Of a stretch of 64,000 bases of DNA, positions 26,319 through 34,908 are shown in pieces; the first letter of the stretch is position 1; each line of letters starts with the position of its first letter. A model generated the notes under the pieces. The model saw only the letters and a program-made list of their open reading frames with translations. It searched no databases and had not been told where the DNA came from. Both the position numbers and the translations under genes were made by a program. The DNA is from GCA-2731375 sp964590195 (lineage in GTDB: Bacteria > Pseudomonadota > Alphaproteobacteria > GCA-2731375): assembly GCA_964590195.1 (NCBI GenBank), contig CAZPWJ010000002.1:60252-124251 (forward strand), in the 5' to 3' direction.

Positions 26319-26382
26319 GGGAACGTCCTCTCGTTACACTGTTTTGCGGCTAGTGTGCCAGATGGGCCGACGTGGTGCAGGT

Positions 26383-27291
26383 CTAAATTTTCGGCGCTAG
26401 GGCCGAGAGGATAAAATCACGCATGGCCGCGTGCTCGCGGTCTTTGTCCCGGGTCGATAGCCAGTGCAGGCCAATGGAAAAACTGTCCGTTGCGAAGGGC
26501 AGCTCGAGAAGGCGCAGATCGTAGTATTCGGAGGCCTTCTCAGCTAGTTGCCGGGGCAGGGTGACGACGCGGTCCGTTTGCGAAACCAGCAGGCAGGCGG
26601 AAAGGAAATGCGGTACCGAGCAAACGACGGAACGGCTCCGTCCCATGTCGCGAAGCCGGCCATCGATCACGCCCCGCCGGCCGCCCAGGTCCGGCGCCAC
26701 CAGGACATGGCCCAGGTCGAGATATGTCTCGATGTCTATGTCGCTTTCCGCCCCGGCCGCTGGATGGCCGGGCCGCAGGACACAGACGAAATCCTGTTTG
26801 CTCAGGGCCCGCGAGACCAGATTCTTGAACGGCATGGTCAGATGCGCAATGACGAAATCCACCTGCTCGAACTCAAGCGCGTCCTGGAGAATATCGCTGC
26901 GGAAGGGCCGCACTTCGATCGAAACCCCAGGCGCCGCCTTCGCCAGACCGCCGACCAGGTCGGTCAGGAACAGCACCTCCTCCAAATCGGACATTACGAA
27001 AATAAAGTTGCGTTTCAGCGTCTCCAACATGACACCCTGTTCCGGGCCGTCTCGTGCGGCAGCCTGTAAATCAGCCAGGGCGCGTTCGACCGTTGGCGCC
27101 ATTGCCGTGGCGAATTTCGTTGGCAGCATGCCGTTTTTAGAGCGCACGAATAGTTGGTCGCCAAGCTGGCCGCGCAACCGGGTCAAGGCGTTCGAGGCCG
27201 CGGGCTGGGTCAAGCCAAGGCTTTGCGCGGCCAGGGAGACGGAGCGATGCCGCATGATCGCATCGAAAACGGAGAAGAGGTTTAAATCCAT
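26383..27291 (-). CDS. LysR-family transcriptional regulator
   Basis: This is a 302-residue regulator with a winged helix-turn-helix at about 1-60 (SLAAQSLGLTQPAASNALTRLR) and a two-lobed effector-binding domain. It is similar in architecture to NodD/LinR-type LysR proteins. The N-terminal ATG abuts an AT-rich divergent region shared with the two-gene unit at 27400-28079, the classic LysR arrangement, so that unit is its probable target. The effector is unknown. Confidence 0.92.
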   Translation of the reverse strand: MDLNLFSVFDAIMRHRSVSLAAQSLGLTQPAASNALTRLRGQLGDQLFVRSKNGMLPTKFATAMAPTVERALADLQAAARDGPEQGVMLETLKRNFIFVMSDLEEVLFLTDLVGGLAKAAPGVSIEVRPFRSDILQDALEFEQVDFVIAHLTMPFKNLVSRALSKQDFVCVLRPGHPAAGAESDIDIETYLDLGHVLVAPDLGGRRGVIDGRLRDMGRSRSVVCSVPHFLSACLLVSQTDRVVTLPRQLAEKASEYYDLRLLELPFATDSFSIGLHWLSTRDKDREHAAMRDFILSALAPKI

Positions 27292-27399
27292 GTAAAATTC
27301 ATAAAATCAATATAATGATATATCAATAATAAATTTCCGAAATAATATATCCCGTCCTACCATTTGCCTATTGAGCAGACGAGCAAGGGGGACGGTTCC
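27292..27399. promoter_or_regulatory. AT-rich LysR-type divergent promoter region
   Basis: This region is strongly AT-rich compared with its surroundings. It contains the palindrome TGATATATCA (27316-27325), which fits a LysR T-N11-A type site, and an exact TATAAT (27311-27316) for the plus strand. The regulator's own start is at its left end, and AAGGGGGA (about 27386-27392) serves the plus-strand gene. The assignment is by layout and base composition. Confidence 0.5.
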
Positions 27400-27702
27400 A
27401 TGAATGGTATTCTTATTCAGTATGATTATGATGGTGACGAAGGGGCATGGTTGGCGGCGGTCGAGGACTTTGTCGCCGCTATCGATGACGATCCGGCGCT
27501 ACGGGGCCGATTTTCCTATCGGGTTAATGTGGCAGCCGACGGTGTGAGCCGGGTTCACGTGGGACGCTGGGATAGTGAGGAAACGCTGACGCATCTGCAA
27601 TCGCAGGACTTTTTCAAGGCGTTCGCGGCCAAGGTTGGTGAATTCGCCGGCGGTCCGCCCAACGCCTCCCGCATGCGCCTGGCGGCGGAGACGGCGGCAT
27701 GA
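27400..27702 (+). CDS. Small dimeric alpha/beta-barrel (ABM-like) protein
   Basis: This is a 100-residue protein with the pattern of the antibiotic-biosynthesis-monooxygenase/EthD-type barrel, with beta strands at FSYRVNVAADGVSRVHVGRWDS and helix LTHLQSQDFFKAFAAKVGEFAG. I chose ATG 27400, 7 bases behind AAGGGGGA; a TTG further upstream (27364) lacks a site. No catalytic residues can be named. The last four bases overlap the next gene, and the pair is divergent from the LysR regulator. Confidence 0.7.
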   Translation: MNGILIQYDYDGDEGAWLAAVEDFVAAIDDDPALRGRFSYRVNVAADGVSRVHVGRWDSEETLTHLQSQDFFKAFAAKVGEFAGGPPNASRMRLAAETAA

Positions 27703-28079
27703 ATAGCCTGTTGCTTATCTCGGGCGTCCTGGCCGCCTTTATGGTGGCGGGGCATTGCACCATGGGTCGAAAGCAGTTCTTTCTGCCCATGCTGGCGGCG
27801 GCTTTCGATCCCACATCAAAGCGGATCATGGCCTTTGTCTGGCATATGTCGACCGTGACTTTGGTGCTGGCTACGGCGGTGTTGTTTTATTCGGCGCTGA
27901 TGCCTGGTGACGGCGCGGTCCGCAATGCCCTCGCCCTGTATATCGCGGCGCAGTTCCTTTGTTATGGCGCGGTGCATCTGTTGCTCGTCGCCAGCTCTGG
28001 CCTATCTGGCGCGATTTACAAGCAGTTCCAATGGTCGCTGTTCCTCGCCGTGGGTATTGCAGCCGCCGCGGGGGCCTGA
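27699..28079 (+). CDS. Small four-helix membrane protein
   Basis: This 126-residue protein has four hydrophobic segments and a short conserved-looking N-terminal AGHCTMGRKQFFLPML after the first helix. I do not recognise the family. It overlaps the ABM-like gene by an ATGA junction and is probably co-regulated by the divergent LysR protein. A His in helix 1 and another in helix 2 (FVWHMS) could bind a metal or haem, but this is speculation. Confidence 0.65.
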   Translation: MNSLLLISGVLAAFMVAGHCTMGRKQFFLPMLAAAFDPTSKRIMAFVWHMSTVTLVLATAVLFYSALMPGDGAVRNALALYIAAQFLCYGAVHLLLVASSGLSGAIYKQFQWSLFLAVGIAAAAGA

Positions 28080-28174
28080 ATCAACAGGCTCGGTGTCGGC
28101 CACGGAAAAAATATGTCTGCCCCTTGGCAGAACCCCGCTATGCTGGATCTTCAGATGATTGAGGATCCGGATTT

Positions 28175-29116
28175 ATGAGCATTCGCGCCGGTATCGGCCT
28201 TTCGACCTATCCTTTCTCCAGCACGGACGGGTTCTGGAAATGGGTGCAAATGTGCGAGGAAGGTGATGTGGATTCCATCTGGCAGACCGATACCCTGGTC
28301 TCCAAGGAACCCATGCTGGAATGCATGACCACCATGGCCGCCATCGCGGGCGCCACCAAAAAGCTGAAATTCGGCATGAACGTCGCGTCCGTCGCCTTGC
28401 GCAATCCCCTGGTCCTGGCCAAGCAATGCGCCACCATCGATGTCTTGAGCAATGGCCGCATTCTGCCCGCCTTTGGTATCGGCAGTACCTTTTCGGCGGA
28501 TTGGCGCACCACCGGTACGCCGACCAAGCGCCGGGGCAAACGCACGGATGAGGGGCTGGAGATCATCGGCCGGTTGTGGCGCGGCGAAACGGTGACCCTG
28601 GATGGCGAATTCTTTCAATATGACGGCGTGCGCATTTCGCCCCTGCCGGTGCAAAAGGAGCTGCCATTGTGGATTGGCGGTTCGTCCCAGGCGGCGATCC
28701 GGCGCACGGTGAAATACGGTACCGGCTGGCAAGCCTCGTTCGAAAGCCCGGAACAGGCCGGTGTCACCGTCGCGGCCATCAAGCAGGGCATGCAGGATGC
28801 GGGCCGGGAGTTCGAGGATGACCATTTTGGTACCGGCATCAACTTCCGCTTTGGCAAATGGGATGACGATGTGGTGGTCCGCGCCGCCGAGCGTTTTGAG
28901 CGGGTCGGCGGACGTGACTCGCGGCAAAGCTTCGCCGTCGGCGGGGCCCGGGAGATCCTGGATAAGGTCCGTGCCTTTGCCGCCGCTGGCTTGCCGAAAA
29001 TTATACTCCGCCCTCTGGCCGGCGACGACGGGGATACCATACGGCAGACACAATTGATGATCGACGAAGTGCAACCGGCCATTCGGGTGATGAGCCAGGA
29101 AATGAACTTGGATTGA
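28175..29116 (+). CDS. LLM-class oxidoreductase
   Basis: This 313-residue luciferase-like enzyme has TIDVLSNGRILPAFGIGS around 87-104 and LPLWIGGSSQAAIRRTVKYGTGWQ around 166-189. GAGGATCC precedes the ATG by about 10 bases. It lies upstream of the FAD-oxidase and CoA-ligase genes with only 52 bases between, so an operon is possible. The cofactor may be F420H2 or FMN; nearby F420 synthesis makes F420 plausible but does not prove it. Confidence 0.85.
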   Translation: MSIRAGIGLSTYPFSSTDGFWKWVQMCEEGDVDSIWQTDTLVSKEPMLECMTTMAAIAGATKKLKFGMNVASVALRNPLVLAKQCATIDVLSNGRILPAFGIGSTFSADWRTTGTPTKRRGKRTDEGLEIIGRLWRGETVTLDGEFFQYDGVRISPLPVQKELPLWIGGSSQAAIRRTVKYGTGWQASFESPEQAGVTVAAIKQGMQDAGREFEDDHFGTGINFRFGKWDDDVVVRAAERFERVGGRDSRQSFAVGGAREILDKVRAFAAAGLPKIILRPLAGDDGDTIRQTQLMIDEVQPAIRVMSQEMNLD

Positions 29117-29168
29117 ACGATAACGCCCAACAGAGGCGGCAATAAAAGCAAGCAGAGGAAACCAAATC

Positions 29169-30773
29169 ATGACGGAAAGAAAACTGAAGATTGTTGGCTG
29201 GGGCTTCGAGGGCGATGATATCTCGGTCGAAGAGCACGAGATGATCACCTCCCGCTATAGGGAGCGTTTCACGGGTGATTTCGAAATCCGCAAGGCGCCC
29301 ACCGAAGACTCGATCGAACTGCATGCCCCGCGCCTGGAAATTCCCGCCTCCATGGCCGCCTTCGCGACCACGGAGAAGCGCGACCGTCTGGTCCATACCT
29401 ATGGCAAATCCGTGCCCGATTACACCCGCATCTTTGACGGCGATTTCACGCCTGCCCCTGACATTGTCGCCTTCGCCAGGGACGAGAGCGATATCGAGGC
29501 AGTGTACGAATATGCTTCCGGCGCCAATGTGGCGGTGATACCTTTCGGCGGCGGCTCCTCCGTCTGCCGCGGGGTAGAGCCAGAGGTCGGCGGCAGCTAC
29601 AACGGCACCATTAGTTTGGATCTGACCAAGCTGGACAAGATCCTTGAAGTCGACAAAACCTCACGGGCGGCACGCATTCAGGGCGGCATCCGCGTACCGG
29701 CCATGGAGGCGCAGTTGAAGAGCCATGGCTTGACCATGCGGCATTTTCCGCAAAGCATGGAATTGGCCACCCTAGGCGGCATGATCGCCACCCGTTCGGG
29801 CGGTCATTACGCCACGCTGTACACCCATATTGATGACTTCGTCGAAAGCCTGCGCACGGTGACCCCCGTTGGCACCATGGAAAGCCGGCGTTTGCCCGGC
29901 TCGGGCGCTGGTCCCAGCCCCGACCGCCTGATGATTGGCTCCGAAGGCGCTTTGGGCATCATTACCGAGGCCTGGATGCGCCTGCAGGACCGGCCCACCT
30001 ATCGGGCCGGCGGCGCCGTATTGTTTGATGATGTCTTCAAGGCGGCCGAGGCCGTGCGCGCGATCTGCCAATCGGCGCTGTTCCCGGCCAATGTGCGTCT
30101 GCTGGATGCTGACGAGGCCTATAATAATGGCTTTGGCGACGGCAAGCAGTCGGTGGTTATTCTCGGCTTCGAAAGCGCCGATCACCCAATGGAACCGTGG
30201 CTGGATCGCGCCCTGGAAATCGTTCGTGATTTCGGCGGCAGCTATGACGACGGCAGCGCCAAAAGCGGCGAGGGGCACCGTTCCGGTGCCGCCGGTGCCT
30301 GGCGCCATGCCTTCATCCGCATGCCCTATTTCAAGACCGCGACCATCGAGATGGGGGTGATTACCGATACTTTCGAGACCTCGATCACCTGGGAGCGTTT
30401 CCCGAAGTTCTACGAGGAAGTCCTGGCCGCGACGCGGCAGGCCGCCTTGGAAGTCACGGGGCAACCGGGGGCGGTCTCATGCCGTTTCACCCATTGCTAT
30501 CCCGATGGGCCGGCGCCGTATATTTCCTTCCAGGCCAAGGGCCGCCATGGTGCCCTGGCCGAGCAATGGCTGGCGATCAAGACCAAGGCGCTGGACGCGG
30601 TGATCGAACATGGCGGCACCGTTACCCATCATCATGCCGTGGGCCGGGAGCACATGCCCTGGTACGACCGCCAGCGTCCGGATCTCTTCGCCGCCGCCAT
30701 GGCCGGTGCCAAGGATCGTCTTGATCCCAAGGCAATTCTCAACCCCGGAGTCCTGCTGCCAGTACGCAGTTGA
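29169..30773 (+). CDS. FAD-linked oxidase, alkyl-DHAP synthase (AGPS)-like
   Basis: This 534-residue VAO/PCMH-fold flavoprotein aligns with alkyldihydroxyacetonephosphate synthase: PFGGGSSV at about 125-132, HFPQSMELATLGGMIATRSGG, MIGSEGALGIITEA and the C-terminal active-site run of three histidines (487-489) in THHHAVG. In AGPS the enzyme swaps the acyl chain of acyl-DHAP for a fatty alcohol, beginning ether-lipid synthesis. Bacterial homologues may have other substrates. The next gene, an acyl-CoA ligase, begins 10 bases later, so a lipid or aryl-acid role is likely. Confidence 0.85.
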   Translation: MTERKLKIVGWGFEGDDISVEEHEMITSRYRERFTGDFEIRKAPTEDSIELHAPRLEIPASMAAFATTEKRDRLVHTYGKSVPDYTRIFDGDFTPAPDIVAFARDESDIEAVYEYASGANVAVIPFGGGSSVCRGVEPEVGGSYNGTISLDLTKLDKILEVDKTSRAARIQGGIRVPAMEAQLKSHGLTMRHFPQSMELATLGGMIATRSGGHYATLYTHIDDFVESLRTVTPVGTMESRRLPGSGAGPSPDRLMIGSEGALGIITEAWMRLQDRPTYRAGGAVLFDDVFKAAEAVRAICQSALFPANVRLLDADEAYNNGFGDGKQSVVILGFESADHPMEPWLDRALEIVRDFGGSYDDGSAKSGEGHRSGAAGAWRHAFIRMPYFKTATIEMGVITDTFETSITWERFPKFYEEVLAATRQAALEVTGQPGAVSCRFTHCYPDGPAPYISFQAKGRHGALAEQWLAIKTKALDAVIEHGGTVTHHHAVGREHMPWYDRQRPDLFAAAMAGAKDRLDPKAILNPGVLLPVRS

Positions 30774-30783
30774 GCCCTTTGCA

Positions 30784-32298
30784 GTGTTGAGTATTGATGA
30801 AGTCCTGGGTGGGCAGCCAAGCCGGCTGACCCACCTGCTGGACGCCGGCGCCGAACGCGCCGCCGATACGGTCATTGTCACCGGTGACGAAGAACGTCTG
30901 ACCTATGCGCGATTGGTCGCCCGTGTCGCCGAAAGCGCCGAGCGGCTGACCGAGCATGGCGTGCGTGCCGGCGACCGGGTGCTGCTGGTTTTGGAAAACA
31001 GCGTCGAGGCGGTGGTGTTGTTTTTCGCGGTGCAGCGGTTAGAGGCCTGGCCCGTGATGGTCAACGCCCGCATGACGGCCAGCGAAATCACCGGCATTCA
31101 GGCGCATTGTCGGCCCCGCGCCGTGGTTTTTATCAGCGCGGCCTCGCCCGCGGCCCTGGCCCATGCCGAGACTTTTGCGGCTGTTGCGTTGGGACCGGTA
31201 CATATCCTGGCCGGACTGCCGGCTGAACCGGAACCATGGGGGCCGGCCTCCGAGCAACAAGTCGCGGCGATGATCTATACCTCCGGCTCCACCGGTCAAC
31301 CCAAGGGCGTGATGCTGAGCCACCGCAACCTGCTCTTCAATGCCGCCGTGGTCGCGCGGGAGCGGGGCTATTGTCCCGATGATACGCTGTATGGTCTGGC
31401 GCCCATGTCACACAGCCTTGGCCTTGGCGGTTTGTTGCTGCCTGCGCTATTGAGCGGCGCGCGCTATCACGCCGTGGCGCGGTTTGACCCAATGGCGTTC
31501 TTGGACATGGCCATGGCGGGCGAGGTCACGATCCTGAACGCGCCGCCGGCGGCCTATCTGGCGCTTAGCAAGGTGATCGCCGATAGGGGGCTGGATTTGA
31601 GCGCGGCCAAGCTGCGTGTGCTCGGTGTCGGCAGCGCGCCGCTGGATGCGTTGTTGAAGGAACGTGTCGAGGCGGCTTTCGGGCAGCCATTGCACAATGG
31701 TTACGGTATCACCGAGACCGGGCCGTCGATCAGCTTCAGCCGGCCCGATAATCAGGCGCCGGGCCTTTCCGTCGGGCCGCCGTTGCCCCGTGTCGAAGTG
31801 AAGGTTGTCGATGCCGCCGGCGCGGAAAGGCCAACCGGCGGGGAGGGGGAGTTGTGGGTCCGCAGCCCCGGCAACATGCTGGGCTATTACCGCGACGAGG
31901 CCGCGACGGCGGCGGCCATGCGGGATGGCGGCTGGTTTGCCTCGGGCGATATCGCCAGCCTTGATGGGGACGGCAATCTTTACATTCTCGGCCGTCTGAA
32001 GGAATTGATCATCCGCTCCGGCTTCAACGTTTATCCAGCCGAGATCGAAAACGTTCTCAATGATGACGCCGCCGTAGCCGCCTCCGCCGTGATCGGCGTG
32101 CCTGATGATGCGGATGGCAAAAACGAGGCGATCGTGGCCTATGTCCAACCCGCCGTGGGCCTGGAGGTCGATACGCAGCGCCTGGCCGCGACCTTGCGCG
32201 AGCGCCTCTCGCCCTATAAACAGCCGCGTGAAATACGGATCATGGAACAGCTGCCGCAAACCAGCACCGGCAAGGTCCTGAAGGCGCGCTTGAAATAG
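30784..32298 (+). CDS. AMP-forming acyl-CoA synthetase/ligase
   Basis: This is a 504-residue ANL-superfamily enzyme activating a carboxylic acid to its CoA ester through an adenylate. The P-loop YTSGSTGQPKG is at 165-175, NGYGITETGPS follows, and the C-terminal GRLKELIIRSGFNVYPAEIE plus STGKVLK with catalytic Lys are intact. There is no ATG near the N-terminus. GTG 30784 or TTG 30787 are the only plausible starts within the expected length, and the ribosome site is poor, so translation may depend on coupling with the oxidase gene ending at 30773. Confidence 0.87.
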   Translation: MLSIDEVLGGQPSRLTHLLDAGAERAADTVIVTGDEERLTYARLVARVAESAERLTEHGVRAGDRVLLVLENSVEAVVLFFAVQRLEAWPVMVNARMTASEITGIQAHCRPRAVVFISAASPAALAHAETFAAVALGPVHILAGLPAEPEPWGPASEQQVAAMIYTSGSTGQPKGVMLSHRNLLFNAAVVARERGYCPDDTLYGLAPMSHSLGLGGLLLPALLSGARYHAVARFDPMAFLDMAMAGEVTILNAPPAAYLALSKVIADRGLDLSAAKLRVLGVGSAPLDALLKERVEAAFGQPLHNGYGITETGPSISFSRPDNQAPGLSVGPPLPRVEVKVVDAAGAERPTGGEGELWVRSPGNMLGYYRDEAATAAAMRDGGWFASGDIASLDGDGNLYILGRLKELIIRSGFNVYPAEIENVLNDDAAVAASAVIGVPDDADGKNEAIVAYVQPAVGLEVDTQRLAATLRERLSPYKQPREIRIMEQLPQTSTGKVLKARLK

Positions 32299-32365
32299 AT
32301 TTTTCTATTGCTTTCCCCTCGGCCCGGCGATTAATGACAGGACTGGACAAAGTGAGGAATTTTGC

Positions 32366-33466
32366 ATGTCGTTGAAAGTTGAAGCCGAGCAATTGGAAGC
32401 CCTGATCGCCGAGATATTCGATCGCGGCGGCTGTATGCGGGACGAGGCCGAGCGGATCGCCATGCGCCTGATGGGCGCGAACCTGACCGGCCATGACAGC
32501 CATGGGGTGATCCGTACCTCGCGCTATATCGATTGGCTGTCACGGGGCATGTTCCATGCCGGGCGCAAGGTGCATATCGGTCTGAATACCGATGCCCTGT
32601 GCATTCTGGACGGCCAATACGGTTTCGGCCAAACCATCGGCGAGCAAGCGGTCCGTCTTGGCCTGGACAAGGCGGCGAAAAATGGCGCCGCCGTGGTTGC
32701 CTTGAACAACTCGGGGCACCTGGGGCGCATTGGCGATTGGGCCGAAATGGCCGCCGCCGAAGGCTTCGTCTCCATTCATTTCGTCAACGCCCGCGGCTCG
32801 GTCCTGGTGGCGCCTTTCGGTGGCGCCGAGGCGCGCTTTTCCACTGCACCGTTCTGCGTCGGCGTGCCACGGGGCGACGAGCCGCCGGTGGTGCTGGATT
32901 TCGCCACCTCCATCGTGGCCGAGGGTAAGGTGCTGGTTGCCTATAAGGGCGGCAAGCCGCTACCGGAAGGTGCCTTGATCGACGAGAATGGTACCCATAC
33001 ATCCGAGCCGGAAGTTCTGTACGGCAGCGCTGGTCCCGATGCACCGCCCGCCGAACGCAACGGCTATGGCGCCATTCGGGCCATGGGCGATCACAAGGGT
33101 TCGGGCCTGGCATTTATCTGCGAGCTGTTGGGTGGTTCCCTGACCGGCAACCGCGCCACTGGTCTGGAAGGCGAGCATTTCGCCAACGGCATGCTGTCGA
33201 TCTATCTCTCCGTCGAGGTCTTCGATCAGGGCGGCGGCTTCGCCGACGATATCAAGCGCTACATCGACTATGTGAAAAGCGCCAAACCGGCCAAGGCGGA
33301 CGAACCGATCCTGGTCCCTGGCGACAAGGAACGGGAGGTCAAGGCGGATCGTCTGGCCAACGGCGTGCCCATGTCAGAGGAGACCTGGGAGGATATTGTC
33401 AAAACCGCCCGCAATGTTGGCATGGAACAGGAAGAAATCGACGAGATCGCGACGCCCATGGCCTAA
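32366..33466 (+). CDS. Malate/L-lactate dehydrogenase-family oxidoreductase
   Basis: This 366-residue enzyme of the COG2055 family uses NAD(P) on 2-hydroxy acids or imines such as ureidoglycolate, 2,3-diketo-gulonate or sulfolactate. GHDSHGV at 42-48 and NNSGHLGRIG with catalytic-type His118 are the family motifs, followed by DFATSIVAEGKV and GDHKGSGLA. The ATG has GAGGA 8 bases upstream. The gene is 67 bases after the CoA ligase and converges on a flavoprotein gene. The substrate is not deducible. Confidence 0.88.
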   Translation: MSLKVEAEQLEALIAEIFDRGGCMRDEAERIAMRLMGANLTGHDSHGVIRTSRYIDWLSRGMFHAGRKVHIGLNTDALCILDGQYGFGQTIGEQAVRLGLDKAAKNGAAVVALNNSGHLGRIGDWAEMAAAEGFVSIHFVNARGSVLVAPFGGAEARFSTAPFCVGVPRGDEPPVVLDFATSIVAEGKVLVAYKGGKPLPEGALIDENGTHTSEPEVLYGSAGPDAPPAERNGYGAIRAMGDHKGSGLAFICELLGGSLTGNRATGLEGEHFANGMLSIYLSVEVFDQGGGFADDIKRYIDYVKSAKPAKADEPILVPGDKEREVKADRLANGVPMSEETWEDIVKTARNVGMEQEEIDEIATPMA

Positions 33467-33475
33467 ACGCCGGTC

Positions 33476-34789
33476 TTACCGATCCAACCCGACGCCTCGA
33501 AAACGCGAGCGCACGGTCATAAGTGCGCCAAGGTCGAGGAACGGCCTGGGCGGTATCAGAGCGGCGGGGGCGGAAGCCAGGCAATCGTCGATCAACGATG
33601 ACTGGCCGCCGGCGGCGTATTCCGCCAGCGCCAGGCCGAACGCCGTGCCCTTGGAGACGCCGGAACCGTTATAACCGCCAGCGAAATAAATATTGTCCCG
33701 CTGCCGGCCAAAAAAATTGGTGCTGTTGCGGCTCATGCCTTCGACGCCGGACCAGGCGAATTCGAACGGCACATGCGCCAATTGGGGGAAGCGTGTCTCG
33801 AATGCGGCCCGATGGATGGCCTGGCGCCTGCCGAGCTCGGCATCGCTCAACAATGCCGCGCCACGGTATTCGACGGTGTTGCGGATACAGATCCGGCGGT
33901 CAGGAGTCAGCCGTACCGTTGCACCGCCGCTGTGTAGGGAGAGAATGCCCCATTCGCTCAACTGTCCGAGTGCGGCGAGTTCGTCCTCATCCAGGACCCG
34001 CGTGAAACTGCCCGACAAGGTGCTGCCGGTCAGGGCGTAACGCAGAAAGCCCAATTTCGCCGCTTCGTTGTTGGTTGCCAGGAGCAGCTTGTCGGTTTGC
34101 ACCGTACCATCGGGCAGCTCGAGACTTAGGGGCGCGCCTGGGTTAATCGCCAGCACCGGACTTTGTTCATACAGCTGCACGTTGCCGGGCAGGCTGTCCG
34201 CCAGGCCGTGAACCAGGGCCGCCGGATGCAGCAGGACCCCTGGATGGACATGGACGCCGGTCTTGTACAACCCCGTGCCCAGTCGTTCGTGCAGCATCTC
34301 CCCATCAAGGGGTGTGTGAGGGATCTCCATGGCCTCGAGATAGGGCATGAAATTATCCCGCTCCCGAATGGCGAGCTGATCGGCGGCGGCGTAATGGATG
34401 CCCTCCTCGGACCATTGGCAATCAATGGCATGGCGGGCGACCTGGCCGCGAAGTGAGTCCACGCCGGCCTGATTGATGCGGTTGATACGGCGGTATTCGC
34501 CCATCTGGGCGGCATCGAAGGGGCCGTTGAAATGGGTGATGCCGACGGCGAAACCGGAATTGCGCCCCGAGGCGCCCTGTCCGACCAGACGTGCATCGAG
34601 CAGCAGGATTTTTTGGCTGGGCTGCAATTCGGCCAGGCGCCGGGCACAGGCAAGACCAGTGACGCCGGCGCCGACCACCGTCCACGGCACCCGTTGTGTT
34701 CCCGTAAGGGCGGGGCGGGGGTGGCGGGTGGGCAAAAGTTCGGCCCAGCCATGCTTGTCCGTTGGGTAGGAATTACGGCTTCGGTACAT
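33476..34789 (-). CDS. FAD-dependent amine/amino acid oxidase (DAO family)
   Basis: This is a 437-residue flavoprotein resembling gamma-glutamylputrescine oxidase (PuuB). The dinucleotide-binding motif is VVGAGVTGLACARRLAE near residue 40, with LLDARLVGQGASGRNSGF, the PuuB-type GRNSG segment, following. The C-terminal YFAGGYNGSGVSKGTAFG binds FAD. I start it at ATG 34787-34789 (MYRSRN); a longer frame to 35038 has no family similarity and would overlap the opposite gene. It probably oxidises an amine or amino acid with O2. Confidence 0.88.
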   Translation of the reverse strand: MYRSRNSYPTDKHGWAELLPTRHPRPALTGTQRVPWTVVGAGVTGLACARRLAELQPSQKILLLDARLVGQGASGRNSGFAVGITHFNGPFDAAQMGEYRRINRINQAGVDSLRGQVARHAIDCQWSEEGIHYAAADQLAIRERDNFMPYLEAMEIPHTPLDGEMLHERLGTGLYKTGVHVHPGVLLHPAALVHGLADSLPGNVQLYEQSPVLAINPGAPLSLELPDGTVQTDKLLLATNNEAAKLGFLRYALTGSTLSGSFTRVLDEDELAALGQLSEWGILSLHSGGATVRLTPDRRICIRNTVEYRGAALLSDAELGRRQAIHRAAFETRFPQLAHVPFEFAWSGVEGMSRNSTNFFGRQRDNIYFAGGYNGSGVSKGTAFGLALAEYAAGGQSSLIDDCLASAPAALIPPRPFLDLGALMTVRSRFRGVGLDR

Positions 34790-34908
34790 GGCGGGGAATC
34801 TACCCTCTACCCGAGTGCCCGCCAATACTAAATGGAGCCACGGCTGGGGCGCTTGAAACTTCGCGATTGCGCGCCGGATGGGCAAGCCGATAAACTGAAG
34901 CCCTCGCC

